Source: Nanohaloarchaea archaeon PL-Br10_U2g5 (GTDB taxonomy: Archaea > Halobacteriota > Halobacteria > Halobacteriales > Haloferacaceae). From it: DNA of 5,484 nt. Made by a program: the position numbers and the translations under genes. Numbering within the stretch: the stretch's first letter is position 1; each line of letters starts with the position of its first letter. The stretch spans positions 1 to 5,484 of the forward strand of contig LKMY01000138.1 in assembly GCA_001564205.1 (NCBI GenBank), in the 5' to 3' direction. A model generated the notes under the pieces. It saw only the letters and a list, made by a program, of their open reading frames with translations. It was not told where the DNA came from and ran no database searches. Of the stretch, positions 1 through 5,189 are shown one piece after another.

Positions 1-1563
1 GGTCGGAGCCGCGAGGTCGACGCGGAGACCCAGCGCGAGCGCGCTGCGATCCTCCTCGACATCCTGCTCACGCTCGGGCCGACCTTTATCAAGCTCGGAC
101 AGCTCCTCTCGACGCGGCCCGATATCCTTCCCCCGGCGTATATCGACGTGTTAGAGGGGCTTCAAGACGATGTTCCGCCCGCTCCGTGGGAAGAGTCCCA
201 AATCGTCCTCGAAGGCGAACTCGGTCCCGTCGACGAGACGTTCGACGATTTCGACCGGGAGCCGATAAGCGGCGCCAGCCTCGGCCAAGTGTACACAGCC
301 CGGTACGAGGGTGACGCAGTGGCCGTGAAGGTCCGGCGACCCGGTATCGAGACGCTCGTCGAGGCCGATCTCAGGACGATCCGCTGGTCGATCCCCCTTG
401 TCAAACGATTCACCGGGAGCGGGCGTGCGTTCTCCCTGGAGAACCTGGCCGATGAGTTCGCAAAGACGATCCGCGAGGAGATGGACTACGGCCGCGAGCG
501 CGAGATGCTCGAAGAGATTCGTACCAACTTCGAGGACAACGACCGGATCCGGATTCCGACCGCTTACGAAGCAGTCTCCGGTCCTCGCGTGCTCACGATG
601 GAGTACGTCCCCGGAACGAAGATCAACCACCTCGATGAGCTCGACGACGCCGGACACGACCGAACGGCCATCGCGGAGACCCTCCAAGAGGTGTATCTCC
701 AGATGATCATCGAGGACGGCGTGTTCCACGCTGACCCGCATCCGGGAAACCTCGCCGTCGACGACGACGGCGCCGTGATCTTCTACGACTTCGGGATGGC
801 CGGCCGCGTCGACCCGTTTATTCAGGAGAAGATCGTCGACTTCTACGTCGCCGTCGCTCGCCAGGATATCGACGCGATCTTAGACACGCTGATAGCGATG
901 GGGACACTTTCGCCGGAGGCCGACCGCGAGGTGATGGGTAACGTGATGGAGCTCGCCATCGCGGACGCCAGCGGCGAAGACATCGAGCAGTATCAGGTGA
1001 ACCAGATCATCGAACAGGTGGAGTCGACCATCTACGAGTTCCCGCTCCGACTCCCACCGAACCTCGCGCTCGTGTTGCGCGTCGCCACCGTCGTCGAGGG
1101 AGTCTGCGTCACGCTTGACCCCGAGTTCGATTTCATCTCGACGGCGACGGAGTACCTGAAGGCGGAAGGCTACTACGAGCGAACCGCCAAAAACCTCGCC
1201 GAAGACGCCGGTCGACAGGCCCAGCGCACCGCTGAGGCGCTGTTCACCGTTCCCCCGAAAGCAGACGACTTCCTCGAGCGGGCAAACCGAGGAAACCTCC
1301 ACGTCGATGTCACAATCGAAGACGACACCAACGTCCTCGATAAGCTCGCGATGCGAATTGCGTACTCGGTGCTGCTCGCCGTCGGCGTCCTCTCGGCGAC
1401 GATTCTCTACTCGTTTGCGAACGAGTGGCGTCTCGCTGCGGTCGTGCTCCTCTTGGCAGCCCCGCTCGCGATCGCGTTATACCGATCGTTCCGCGAAAAA
1501 AGGGGTATTCGGGCTCGGCCGCAGTTCACCAGACAGGGGATGAAGAAGCGCCGCGAGGACTGA
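1..1563 (+). CDS. UbiB/ABC1 (AarF) family atypical protein kinase-like protein, 5' partial
   Basis: The frame is open from base 1 to a TGA at 1561-1563, giving 520 visible codons. The family-specific KxGQ motif (K31-L-G-Q34, inside FIKLGQLLSTRPDILP) lies upstream of the GTG at 148, so that GTG is not the start; the true N-terminus is outside the window, probably a few tens of residues away. Kinase elements follow in order: A-rich loop PISGASLGQVY (about 88-98), ATP-site lysine in VAVKV (K110), the ExD-type EEMDYGRE segment (about 159-166), catalytic HADPHPGN (243-250, with D245 and N250) and DFG (263-265). Two hydrophobic segments near the C-terminus (about 451-472 and 476-494) suggest a membrane hairpin anchor, followed by a basic tail. 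In bacteria and mitochondria this family supports ubiquinone synthesis through an ATPase-like activity. Haloarchaea use menaquinones, so the substrate here is unknown. It converges on the protease gene. The family call is secure; the function is not. Confidence 0.95.
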   Translation, partial: GRSREVDAETQRERAAILLDILLTLGPTFIKLGQLLSTRPDILPPAYIDVLEGLQDDVPPAPWEESQIVLEGELGPVDETFDDFDREPISGASLGQVYTARYEGDAVAVKVRRPGIETLVEADLRTIRWSIPLVKRFTGSGRAFSLENLADEFAKTIREEMDYGREREMLEEIRTNFEDNDRIRIPTAYEAVSGPRVLTMEYVPGTKINHLDELDDAGHDRTAIAETLQEVYLQMIIEDGVFHADPHPGNLAVDDDGAVIFYDFGMAGRVDPFIQEKIVDFYVAVARQDIDAILDTLIAMGTLSPEADREVMGNVMELAIADASGEDIEQYQVNQIIEQVESTIYEFPLRLPPNLALVLRVATVVEGVCVTLDPEFDFISTATEYLKAEGYYERTAKNLAEDAGRQAQRTAEALFTVPPKADDFLERANRGNLHVDVTIEDDTNVLDKLAMRIAYSVLLAVGVLSATILYSFANEWRLAAVVLLLAAPLAIALYRSFREKRGIRARPQFTRQGMKKRRED

Positions 1564-1594
1564 CGACCTCTATCACGAGCTGACGACCTCTATC
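1560..1594. repeat. Tandem 15-bp direct repeat, 20-bp period, at convergent stop codons
   Basis: The 15-mer ctgacgacctctatc occurs at 1560-1574 and again at 1580-1594, separated by acgag, and there is no third copy. The first copy contains the TGA of the UbiB-family gene (1561-1563) and part of the protease stop (TGA read on the minus strand at 1575-1573, followed directly by an in-frame TAG). The second copy encodes the last residues of the protease. It looks like a short slippage duplication. No T-tract terminator is visible in the nine bases between the two genes. Confidence 0.85.
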
Positions 1595-2727
1595 GGGACG
1601 AAGAGGAAACAGAGCGCACCCAGCGCAAACGTACCGAGCCCGACCGCGATACGCGGCCAGCCCAGCCGCTCCTCGTCGGTGGGGTTCGCCGGGCCGTTAA
1701 AGGCGATCACCATCGCGAACACTCCCCAGAACGCCCACAGACCGACGGATTCGTTGAGTCCGAGCCCGCGCCAGAAGTAGAGGTAGGCGGCCAGCGAGAA
1801 CAGCAACCCGGGAACGAGCGCTGCGACCGTCTCCTGTCGCGGGCCGAGCATCGCGCGAACCATGTGACCCCCGTCCAGCTGACCGACCGGGAGCAGGTTG
1901 AGCAGGGTGAAGAACATCCCGACCCACCCTCCGATAACGACCGGGTGAGCGGTGAGGTTCGGGTCCTCGTATCCCGTCGGTTGGCCAATGAAGTCGGCGA
2001 TAAGCCCTAACAGCGGTGGGTTGTTAAACCGAATCACCGTGCCGCCGGACGAGCTCGCGAGCTCCGCCGGCACGCGAACCGGATCGAGCGAGAGCCCGAT
2101 CACGGTAACGATCACGGTCGCGACGAGCCCGGCTATCGGCCCCGCCGCTCCGATGTCGAACAGCGCCTTCCGCGACGGCATCCGCCCGCGCATGCGGATC
2201 ACGGCGCCGAGCGTCCCGAACGGGAAGACGAACGGGATAACGTACGGGAGCGAGACGTCGACGCCGTGATATCGTCCGACGACGTAGTGGCCCAGCTCGT
2301 GGACCATCAACACCCCGAGGACGGCTGCCGTGAACGGCCACGCCTGCAACAGCGTTAGGGGATTCGCACGGATCTCGGCCATCGGGACGTAGTACCAACC
2401 GTACGCGCCGACGAACAGCGTAGAGACGACCGTCGCAAGGAACATGCCGATGTTGACCCACGGGATCCCACCGTTTTTGCGGCCGAGCGGCGTCGCGACC
2501 ACGACGTGCCCGCTGCCCACCGTTTCGAGGTCAACATCGTATCCCGCCTCCCGGAACGGCGGGACCAGCTTCCGCAACAGCGTCCGCTCCGGGACGTACG
2601 ACTCTCCGACGTACCGAACGCGTCCGTTCTCTCGGCGGACGTCGTCGATCCGGAAGAACGTCTGCAACGGTTCGGGACGGGGGACGTCGGTCGTGTCCGA
2701 CGCCGCCCCGTCCTCGTGCTCTGACAT
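1573..2727 (-). CDS. Site-2-protease-type intramembrane zinc metalloprotease (peptidase M50, EGY-like)
   Basis: This is a 384-residue polytopic membrane protein of the S2P/M50 family, whose members cleave substrates inside the membrane. The zinc motif HELGH is at residues 143-147 and the second signature, NLLPVGQLDGGH, supplies the third zinc ligand D285. Residues 1-80 form a hydrophilic, acidic domain. Hydrophobic segments lie at about 90-112, 126-145, 190-213, 264-282, 302-320, 327-343 and 360-380. The patterns between the two motifs (PYVIPF, GTLGAVIRMRGRMPSRK, DIGAAGPIAG) resemble plant and cyanobacterial EGY-type proteases more than bacterial RseP, and no PDZ domain is visible. A TTG at 2730-2728 precedes the ATG, but I chose the ATG at 2727 because a TATA element sits about 27 nt upstream, as expected for a leaderless transcript. 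The substrate is unknown; no sigma- or SREBP-like partner is adjacent. The gene ends with tandem stops TGA-TAG. Confidence 0.93.
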   Translation of the reverse strand: MSEHEDGAASDTTDVPRPEPLQTFFRIDDVRRENGRVRYVGESYVPERTLLRKLVPPFREAGYDVDLETVGSGHVVVATPLGRKNGGIPWVNIGMFLATVVSTLFVGAYGWYYVPMAEIRANPLTLLQAWPFTAAVLGVLMVHELGHYVVGRYHGVDVSLPYVIPFVFPFGTLGAVIRMRGRMPSRKALFDIGAAGPIAGLVATVIVTVIGLSLDPVRVPAELASSSGGTVIRFNNPPLLGLIADFIGQPTGYEDPNLTAHPVVIGGWVGMFFTLLNLLPVGQLDGGHMVRAMLGPRQETVAALVPGLLFSLAAYLYFWRGLGLNESVGLWAFWGVFAMVIAFNGPANPTDEERLGWPRIAVGLGTFALGALCFLFVPIEVVSS

Positions 2728-2953
2728 CAACGGTGGTAACTGGTCGGCGAGTATAAACCCCGCGTCGCGCGAACCGCTCGATACCGGTTGCTCAGTCGGT
2801 TAGCGTATCGCGCTGTAAACGGCTGAGGTGGTGACGAGAAGGGACCTTCGGACCGTCGGTGTCAGCGGGGCCGCAAGCGGGGCGTACGGGGACGCGCGGG
2901 AGCGCGCGATTGTCGGTGTTCGCGTGTCACTGCGGTGCGAATGACCTGAGGTC
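2728..2953. other. Intergenic region between the protease gene and the small winged-helix gene
   Basis: These 226 bp hold the protease promoter at the left end. Beyond it there is a 6-bp inverted repeat, cgatac (2779-2784) and gtatcg (2805-2810), around a 20-nt loop. A GC-rich hairpin follows, cgcgc (2893-2897) with gcgcg (2902-2906) around a GNRA-type ggga loop, and then a 5-bp inverted repeat ttcgc/gcgaa (2919-2923 and 2937-2941). No open frame with haloarchaeal protein character is seen on either strand. The hairpins follow the stop of the minus-strand gene at 2954 and could shape the 3' end of its transcript. No T-run follows them, so they are not called a terminator. Confidence 0.4.
2752..2757 (-). 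promoter_or_regulatory. TATA box of the M50 protease gene
   Basis: Read on the minus strand the sequence is TTTATA within ggtttatactcg. Its centre is about 27 nt before the ATG at 2727, the usual distance between an archaeal TATA box and the transcription start. The mRNA therefore probably begins at or within a few bases of the start codon, and no Shine-Dalgarno sequence is seen. The spacing is read directly; the leaderless state is inferred. Confidence 0.7.
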
Positions 2954-3214
2954 TCAGGCGGGTTCGATGCGCCACGTGGTCGCGCCCGTGTACGACCACT
3001 TCTCGACGGTGAGTTCCGTAGCGGAGTCGCGGAGTTTCACCATCAGCGCGCCGATCTCCTTCGGCGAGAGGTCGACGTCGTCGGCGATGAACTTCCCTTT
3101 GAAGTACATCTCACCTTCCTCGGCGCGGTCGAGCAGGTACCGCTTCAGCCGCTCTTCTTTGCTGAGGTCGTCGGTCGGGTTCGCGTCTGTGGAGGGGTTT
3201 GCAGTCGCGCTCAT
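2954..3214 (-). CDS. Small winged-helix-like protein, DUF7123-like
   Basis: This is an acidic 86-residue protein without membrane segments. A disordered, Thr/Asp/Asn-rich N-terminus (1-16) is followed by a helix (about 17-33, LSKEERLKRYLLDR). Then comes a helix-turn-helix-like stretch (about 37-63, YFKGKFIADDVDLSPKEIG) and two strand-like segments ending in TTWRIEP (68-85), which fit the wing of a winged helix. From memory it resembles the small haloarchaeal proteins grouped as DUF7123; I could not check this by search. The fold suggests DNA or RNA binding, but no target is known. The ATG at 3214 follows a clear TATA element with a leader of only about 7-8 nt, and no Shine-Dalgarno sequence is visible. 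It lies between the protease and moaE genes on the same strand, but wide gaps and its own promoter suggest a monocistronic unit. Confidence 0.85.
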   Translation of the reverse strand: MSATANPSTDANPTDDLSKEERLKRYLLDRAEEGEMYFKGKFIADDVDLSPKEIGALMVKLRDSATELTVEKWSYTGATTWRIEPA

Positions 3215-3244
3215 AGTGCACTCTCCGCTTGTTGCCGGATGGTG

Positions 3245-3251
3245 TTATAAA
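3245..3251 (-). promoter_or_regulatory. TATA box of the small winged-helix gene
   Basis: The minus-strand sequence TTTATAA, in cctttataacacc, is centred 34 nt before the ATG at 3214. This predicts a start site near 3221 and a leader of about 7-8 nt. It is the best TATA match in this gap relative to a start codon. One arm of the inverted-repeat island (3265-3281) lies just upstream of it. Confidence 0.7.
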
Positions 3252-3264
3252 GGACAGACCGTTG

Positions 3265-3396
3265 GACGGTGTTCAGGGGCTTTTACATTTTCAGCCGGTC
3301 TAAAAGGTGTCTGACGAACCGTTCATAACAGTTTCAAAATAGCTTAGACATTTTATACTCTCTTTTGAGCCCCTAATTAGCTTCCGAAACACCGTC
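3265..3396. repeat. Two-module inverted repeat bounding an AT-rich core
   Basis: The left arm has gacggtgtt (3265-3273) and then, after one base, aggggct (3275-3281). The right arm carries the reverse complements agcccct (3368-3374) and aacaccgtc (3388-3396), separated by 13 bases. Both words therefore occur in mirrored order around an AT-rich core of 86 bp. A hexamer gacaga flanks the arms at 3253-3258 and 3398-3403, but it does not abut them symmetrically. It could be a paired operator, a decayed miniature mobile element, or chance. There is no transposase. Confidence 0.5.
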
Positions 3397-3496
3397 TGAC
3401 AGATCACTCGTTATCAACGTCGATCGTGGCGGTAATGCGGCAGTATGTTCCGGCACATTGCGGAGGAGCCGCTTGCCCGCGTGCTGTTGCAGTTGG

Positions 3497-4327
3497 TTAC
3501 TCCCGATGGTGGACCCAGAATTCCTCAGCCTCCGTGGTCTCTTTTTTGAATATCGGCACCTCGTCTTTTAGCCGATCGATCCCGTCTTCGACGGTCCGGA
3601 ACGCTTCTCGTCGATGGCCGGCGAGAACGACGACGAACACGATGTCCTCGCCAGCCTCGATGACGCCGGTCCGGTGGTGCATCCGGACTTCGAACACTCC
3701 CTCACGGTCCGTGAGCTCCGCCGCGATTGCGTCCATCCGATCCGCAGCGACTCCCTCGTACTTCTCGAATGCGAGGTGAGTCGTCTGGTCGTCGTCGGGG
3801 GCGTCTCGTGCGCGGACGCGTCCGGTGAACGTCGCGATGGCACCGGCTCGGTCGGCGTGGGGAGACGCTTCGACTCGCCGTACGAGCGTCTCCCGTGTGA
3901 TCCACGGCTCCGCGGCGTCGAGGTCCGTGACGAGTGCGTCGAGGTCGATATCGCGGGGTGACGCTCCCGTTGTGAGTACCGTTCCGGGGACGTCGTCGCG
4001 CGGGCCCGCGTTGTCACTGAGTAGCACAACCGGCACACGGAGGCGCGACTCTCCGACGGCGACGAGATAGTCGTGATCGGGCGCGAGCCTATCGAGGATG
4101 TCGTCGACTCCGCCGACGGTACCGCTTCCGGTCCACGCTCCGTCTCCAGCGAGCGAAATGGTGGTTTTCGTGTCAGCGGCGACTGTCGTCGTCGCCTCCG
4201 AGGCCGTGGCCCCGCCGTCTGCGGCCCCTTGTGCACACTCGACGACTGCGACCCGTCCGTCGAGCCTCTCAACGAGGTCCCCCGCCAACGCAGTCGCGTC
4301 CGGCCCCACGATCGATATCGGTTGCAT
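3497..4327 (-). CDS. moaE: Molybdopterin synthase catalytic subunit MoaE with N-terminal MobB-like domain
   Basis: The 276-residue product is much longer than a bacterial MoaE of about 150 residues. Residues about 147-276 are a complete MoaE domain: GAIATFTGRVR (162-172), AFEKYEG (186-192), HHRTGVIEAGEDIVFV (217-232), GHRREAF (237-243) and the catalytic segment LKDEVPIFKKE. K254 and K261 have the seven-residue spacing of E. coli K119 and K126. MoaE transfers sulfur from MoaD thiocarboxylate to precursor Z (cPMP) to form molybdopterin, in the cytoplasm. No moaD lies in the window. Residues 1-130 begin ISIVGPDATALAGDLVERL, a MobB-like beta-loop-helix in which the Walker A GKT/S is absent, so nucleotide binding is doubtful. 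A low-complexity Ala/Thr/Gly stretch spans about 35-75. The ATG at 4327 was chosen because the conserved N-terminal strand starts right after it. A weak TATA-like element lies at leaderless distance. The gene is divergent from pyrH. Confidence 0.93.
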   Translation of the reverse strand: MQPISIVGPDATALAGDLVERLDGRVAVVECAQGAADGGATASEATTTVAADTKTTISLAGDGAWTGSGTVGGVDDILDRLAPDHDYLVAVGESRLRVPVVLLSDNAGPRDDVPGTVLTTGASPRDIDLDALVTDLDAAEPWITRETLVRRVEASPHADRAGAIATFTGRVRARDAPDDDQTTHLAFEKYEGVAADRMDAIAAELTDREGVFEVRMHHRTGVIEAGEDIVFVVVLAGHRREAFRTVEDGIDRLKDEVPIFKKETTEAEEFWVHHRE

Positions 4328-4350
4328 ACCCGAGGGCGGGGTGCGAGCGG

Positions 4351-4357
4351 CTTAGGC
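4351..4357 (-). promoter_or_regulatory. Possible weak TATA-like element of moaE
   Basis: On the minus strand gcctaag is centred about 27 nt before the ATG at 4327 and is the only AT-richer patch at the right distance in a very GC-rich stretch. It is a poor match to an archaeal TATA box. It is listed because its position predicts a leaderless transcript like those of the neighbouring genes. Confidence 0.3.
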
Positions 4358-4430
4358 GTTTCCCGGCGCTCGGATCGTCCGCACCCCCACGCCGTGAGGC
4401 TCCGTCCGGCGCGTCCGGGCTTGATAATCC

Positions 4431-4436
4431 TTAAGA
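4431..4436 (+). promoter_or_regulatory. TATA-like element of the pyrH-lysS operon
   Basis: The AT-rich string ttgataatccttaaga ends at 4436. The ttaaga part is centred about 27 nt before the pyrH ATG at 4461, which fits a leaderless start. No Shine-Dalgarno motif precedes the ATG (the bases before it are ttcgacggta). The upstream taat string (4424-4427) is an alternative that would give a short leader. Confidence 0.55.
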
Positions 4437-4460
4437 GCGCGACAGCGGTATTCGACGGTA

Positions 4461-5189
4461 ATGAGAGTCGTCGTTTCTATCGGCGGGAGCGTGCTCGCGC
4501 CCGATCTCGACCCGGAGCGGGTGGCCGCGTACGCCGAGGCGATCGAGCGGTTGGCCGTCGACGGCTGTGAGGTCGGCGTCGTCGTCGGCGGCGGCGGCGT
4601 TGCGCGCGAATACATCGAGACGGCGCGCGAACTCGGCGCCAACGAAGTCGAACTCGACCAGCTTGGCATCGGGACGACCCGGCTCAACGCCCGGCTGCTG
4701 ATCGCCGCGCTCGGCAACCACGCAAATCTCTCCCCGGCGACGGAGTACGACGAGGCCGCCGAGGCCCTCCGACGCGGCGAGGCATCGGTGATGGGTGGCG
4801 TCACCCCCGGGCAGACGACGGACGCAGTCGCCGCCGCTTTCGCCGAGTCGGTCGGCGCCGACCTGCTCGTGTACGCGACGAGCGCCGATGGCGTGTACGA
4901 AGCCGACCCCAACGTCGACCCCGACGCGACCCAGTTCGAGACGCTCACTCCGGCAGAGCTCGTCGACGTCGTGCTTCCCATGAGCCGGAACGCGGGTGCG
5001 TCCGCCCCGGTTGACCTCTTCGCGGCCAAGCTTATCGACCGCGCGGGGATCCGCGCTATCGTTCTCGACGGCACGGACCCGAGCGCCGTTGTCGATGCTG
5101 TGTTGCGGGGCGATCATACCGGTACCGACGTGATCCCCACGGGGAGCGACGAGCCGAACCACTGGGCGGAGACGACGGAGGAGGTATGA
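4461..5189 (+). CDS. pyrH: UMP kinase, archaeal type
   Basis: This 242-residue cytoplasmic enzyme of the amino acid kinase fold phosphorylates UMP to UDP with ATP, feeding UTP and CTP synthesis. Visible motifs are the N-terminal VVSIGGSVLAP (4-14) with the phosphate-binding GGS (8-10), the glycine loop VVGGGGVARE (41-50), LGIGTTRLNARLL (68-80) in the UMP-binding part, GGVTPGQTTDAVA (112-124), TSADGVYEADP (140-150) near the ATP site, and the conserved SAPVDLFAAKL (181-191). The length matches archaeal PyrH, and the gene is complete with no missing key motif. The ATG at 4461 places the first beta strand immediately after the start and fits the TATA spacing for a leaderless message. The stop overlaps the lysS start by four bases (ATGA), so the two genes are almost certainly co-transcribed and probably translationally coupled. 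Related kinases (aspartate, glutamate) are less likely given the GIGTTRLNA and TPGQTTD signatures. Confidence 0.96.
   Translation: MRVVVSIGGSVLAPDLDPERVAAYAEAIERLAVDGCEVGVVVGGGGVAREYIETARELGANEVELDQLGIGTTRLNARLLIAALGNHANLSPATEYDEAAEALRRGEASVMGGVTPGQTTDAVAAAFAESVGADLLVYATSADGVYEADPNVDPDATQFETLTPAELVDVVLPMSRNAGASAPVDLFAAKLIDRAGIRAIVLDGTDPSAVVDAVLRGDHTGTDVIPTGSDEPNHWAETTEEV
5177..5185 (+). promoter_or_regulatory. Shine-Dalgarno sequence of lysS
   Basis: GGAGGAGGT lies directly before the ATG at 5186, inside the end of pyrH. It offers one or two GGAGG registers for the 3' end of 16S rRNA. It contrasts with the apparently leaderless first genes and supports the 5186 start over the in-frame ATG at 5198. 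Confidence 0.65.

Larger units (their letters stand above)
3215..3496. other. AT-rich intergenic region between the small winged-helix gene and moaE
   Basis: This is a 282-bp gap. Its middle (about 3280-3390) is clearly AT-rich against GC-rich surroundings. It holds the TATA box at 3245-3251, a long imperfect inverted repeat (listed separately), further TATA-like strings around 3350-3359 readable on either strand, and a small gcgg/ccgc hairpin (3460-3463 and 3469-3472) just downstream of the moaE stop. A plus-strand open frame begins at 3426 but runs antisense into moaE and lacks protein-like character. I see no tRNA, C/D-box RNA or IS remnant. An unannotated small RNA is possible because of the surplus TATA-like elements, but this is unsupported. 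Confidence 0.5.

Noticed and set aside
148..150. GTG at 148 as the start of the UbiB-family gene.
   Set aside because: The same frame is open to base 1 and encodes the conserved KxGQ motif upstream, so the gene begins outside the window.
151..741. Minus-strand open frame of 196 codons opposite the UbiB-family gene.
   Set aside because: It mirrors the kinase codons, contains no recognisable motif and has no promoter.
2781..2830. tRNA-like string: a D-arm-like gctcagtcggtta followed by an anticodon-loop-like ctgtaaa (GTA would read Tyr).
   Set aside because: The D stem and anticodon stem do not pair (only two anticodon-stem pairs form), and no T arm or acceptor partner lies at the right distance.
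2945..2958. Perfect small palindrome cctga-ggtc-tcagg overlapping the stop of the winged-helix gene, as a terminator.
   Set aside because: The stem is only 5 bp and no T-run follows on the minus strand, so it is not a credible terminator.
2956..2977. T-loop-like ggttcgatgc with partial flanking pairing, possibly the 3' part of an intron-containing tRNA.
   Set aside because: It lies within the C-terminal codons of the small minus-strand gene (WRIEPA). The T stem has a mismatch and the flanks do not pair with the D-arm-like string 170 nt upstream.
2859..3314. Plus-strand open frame of 151 codons across the small winged-helix gene.
   Set aside because: It is antisense to a more convincing acidic protein with a proper promoter. 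Its product is Ser/Arg-rich and not haloarchaeal in character.
3281..3366. T-rich strings (tttt at 3281, 3288, 3351 and 3363) as plus-strand poly-T terminators.
   Set aside because: No plus-strand gene lies upstream for them to terminate. On the minus strand they read as A-rich.
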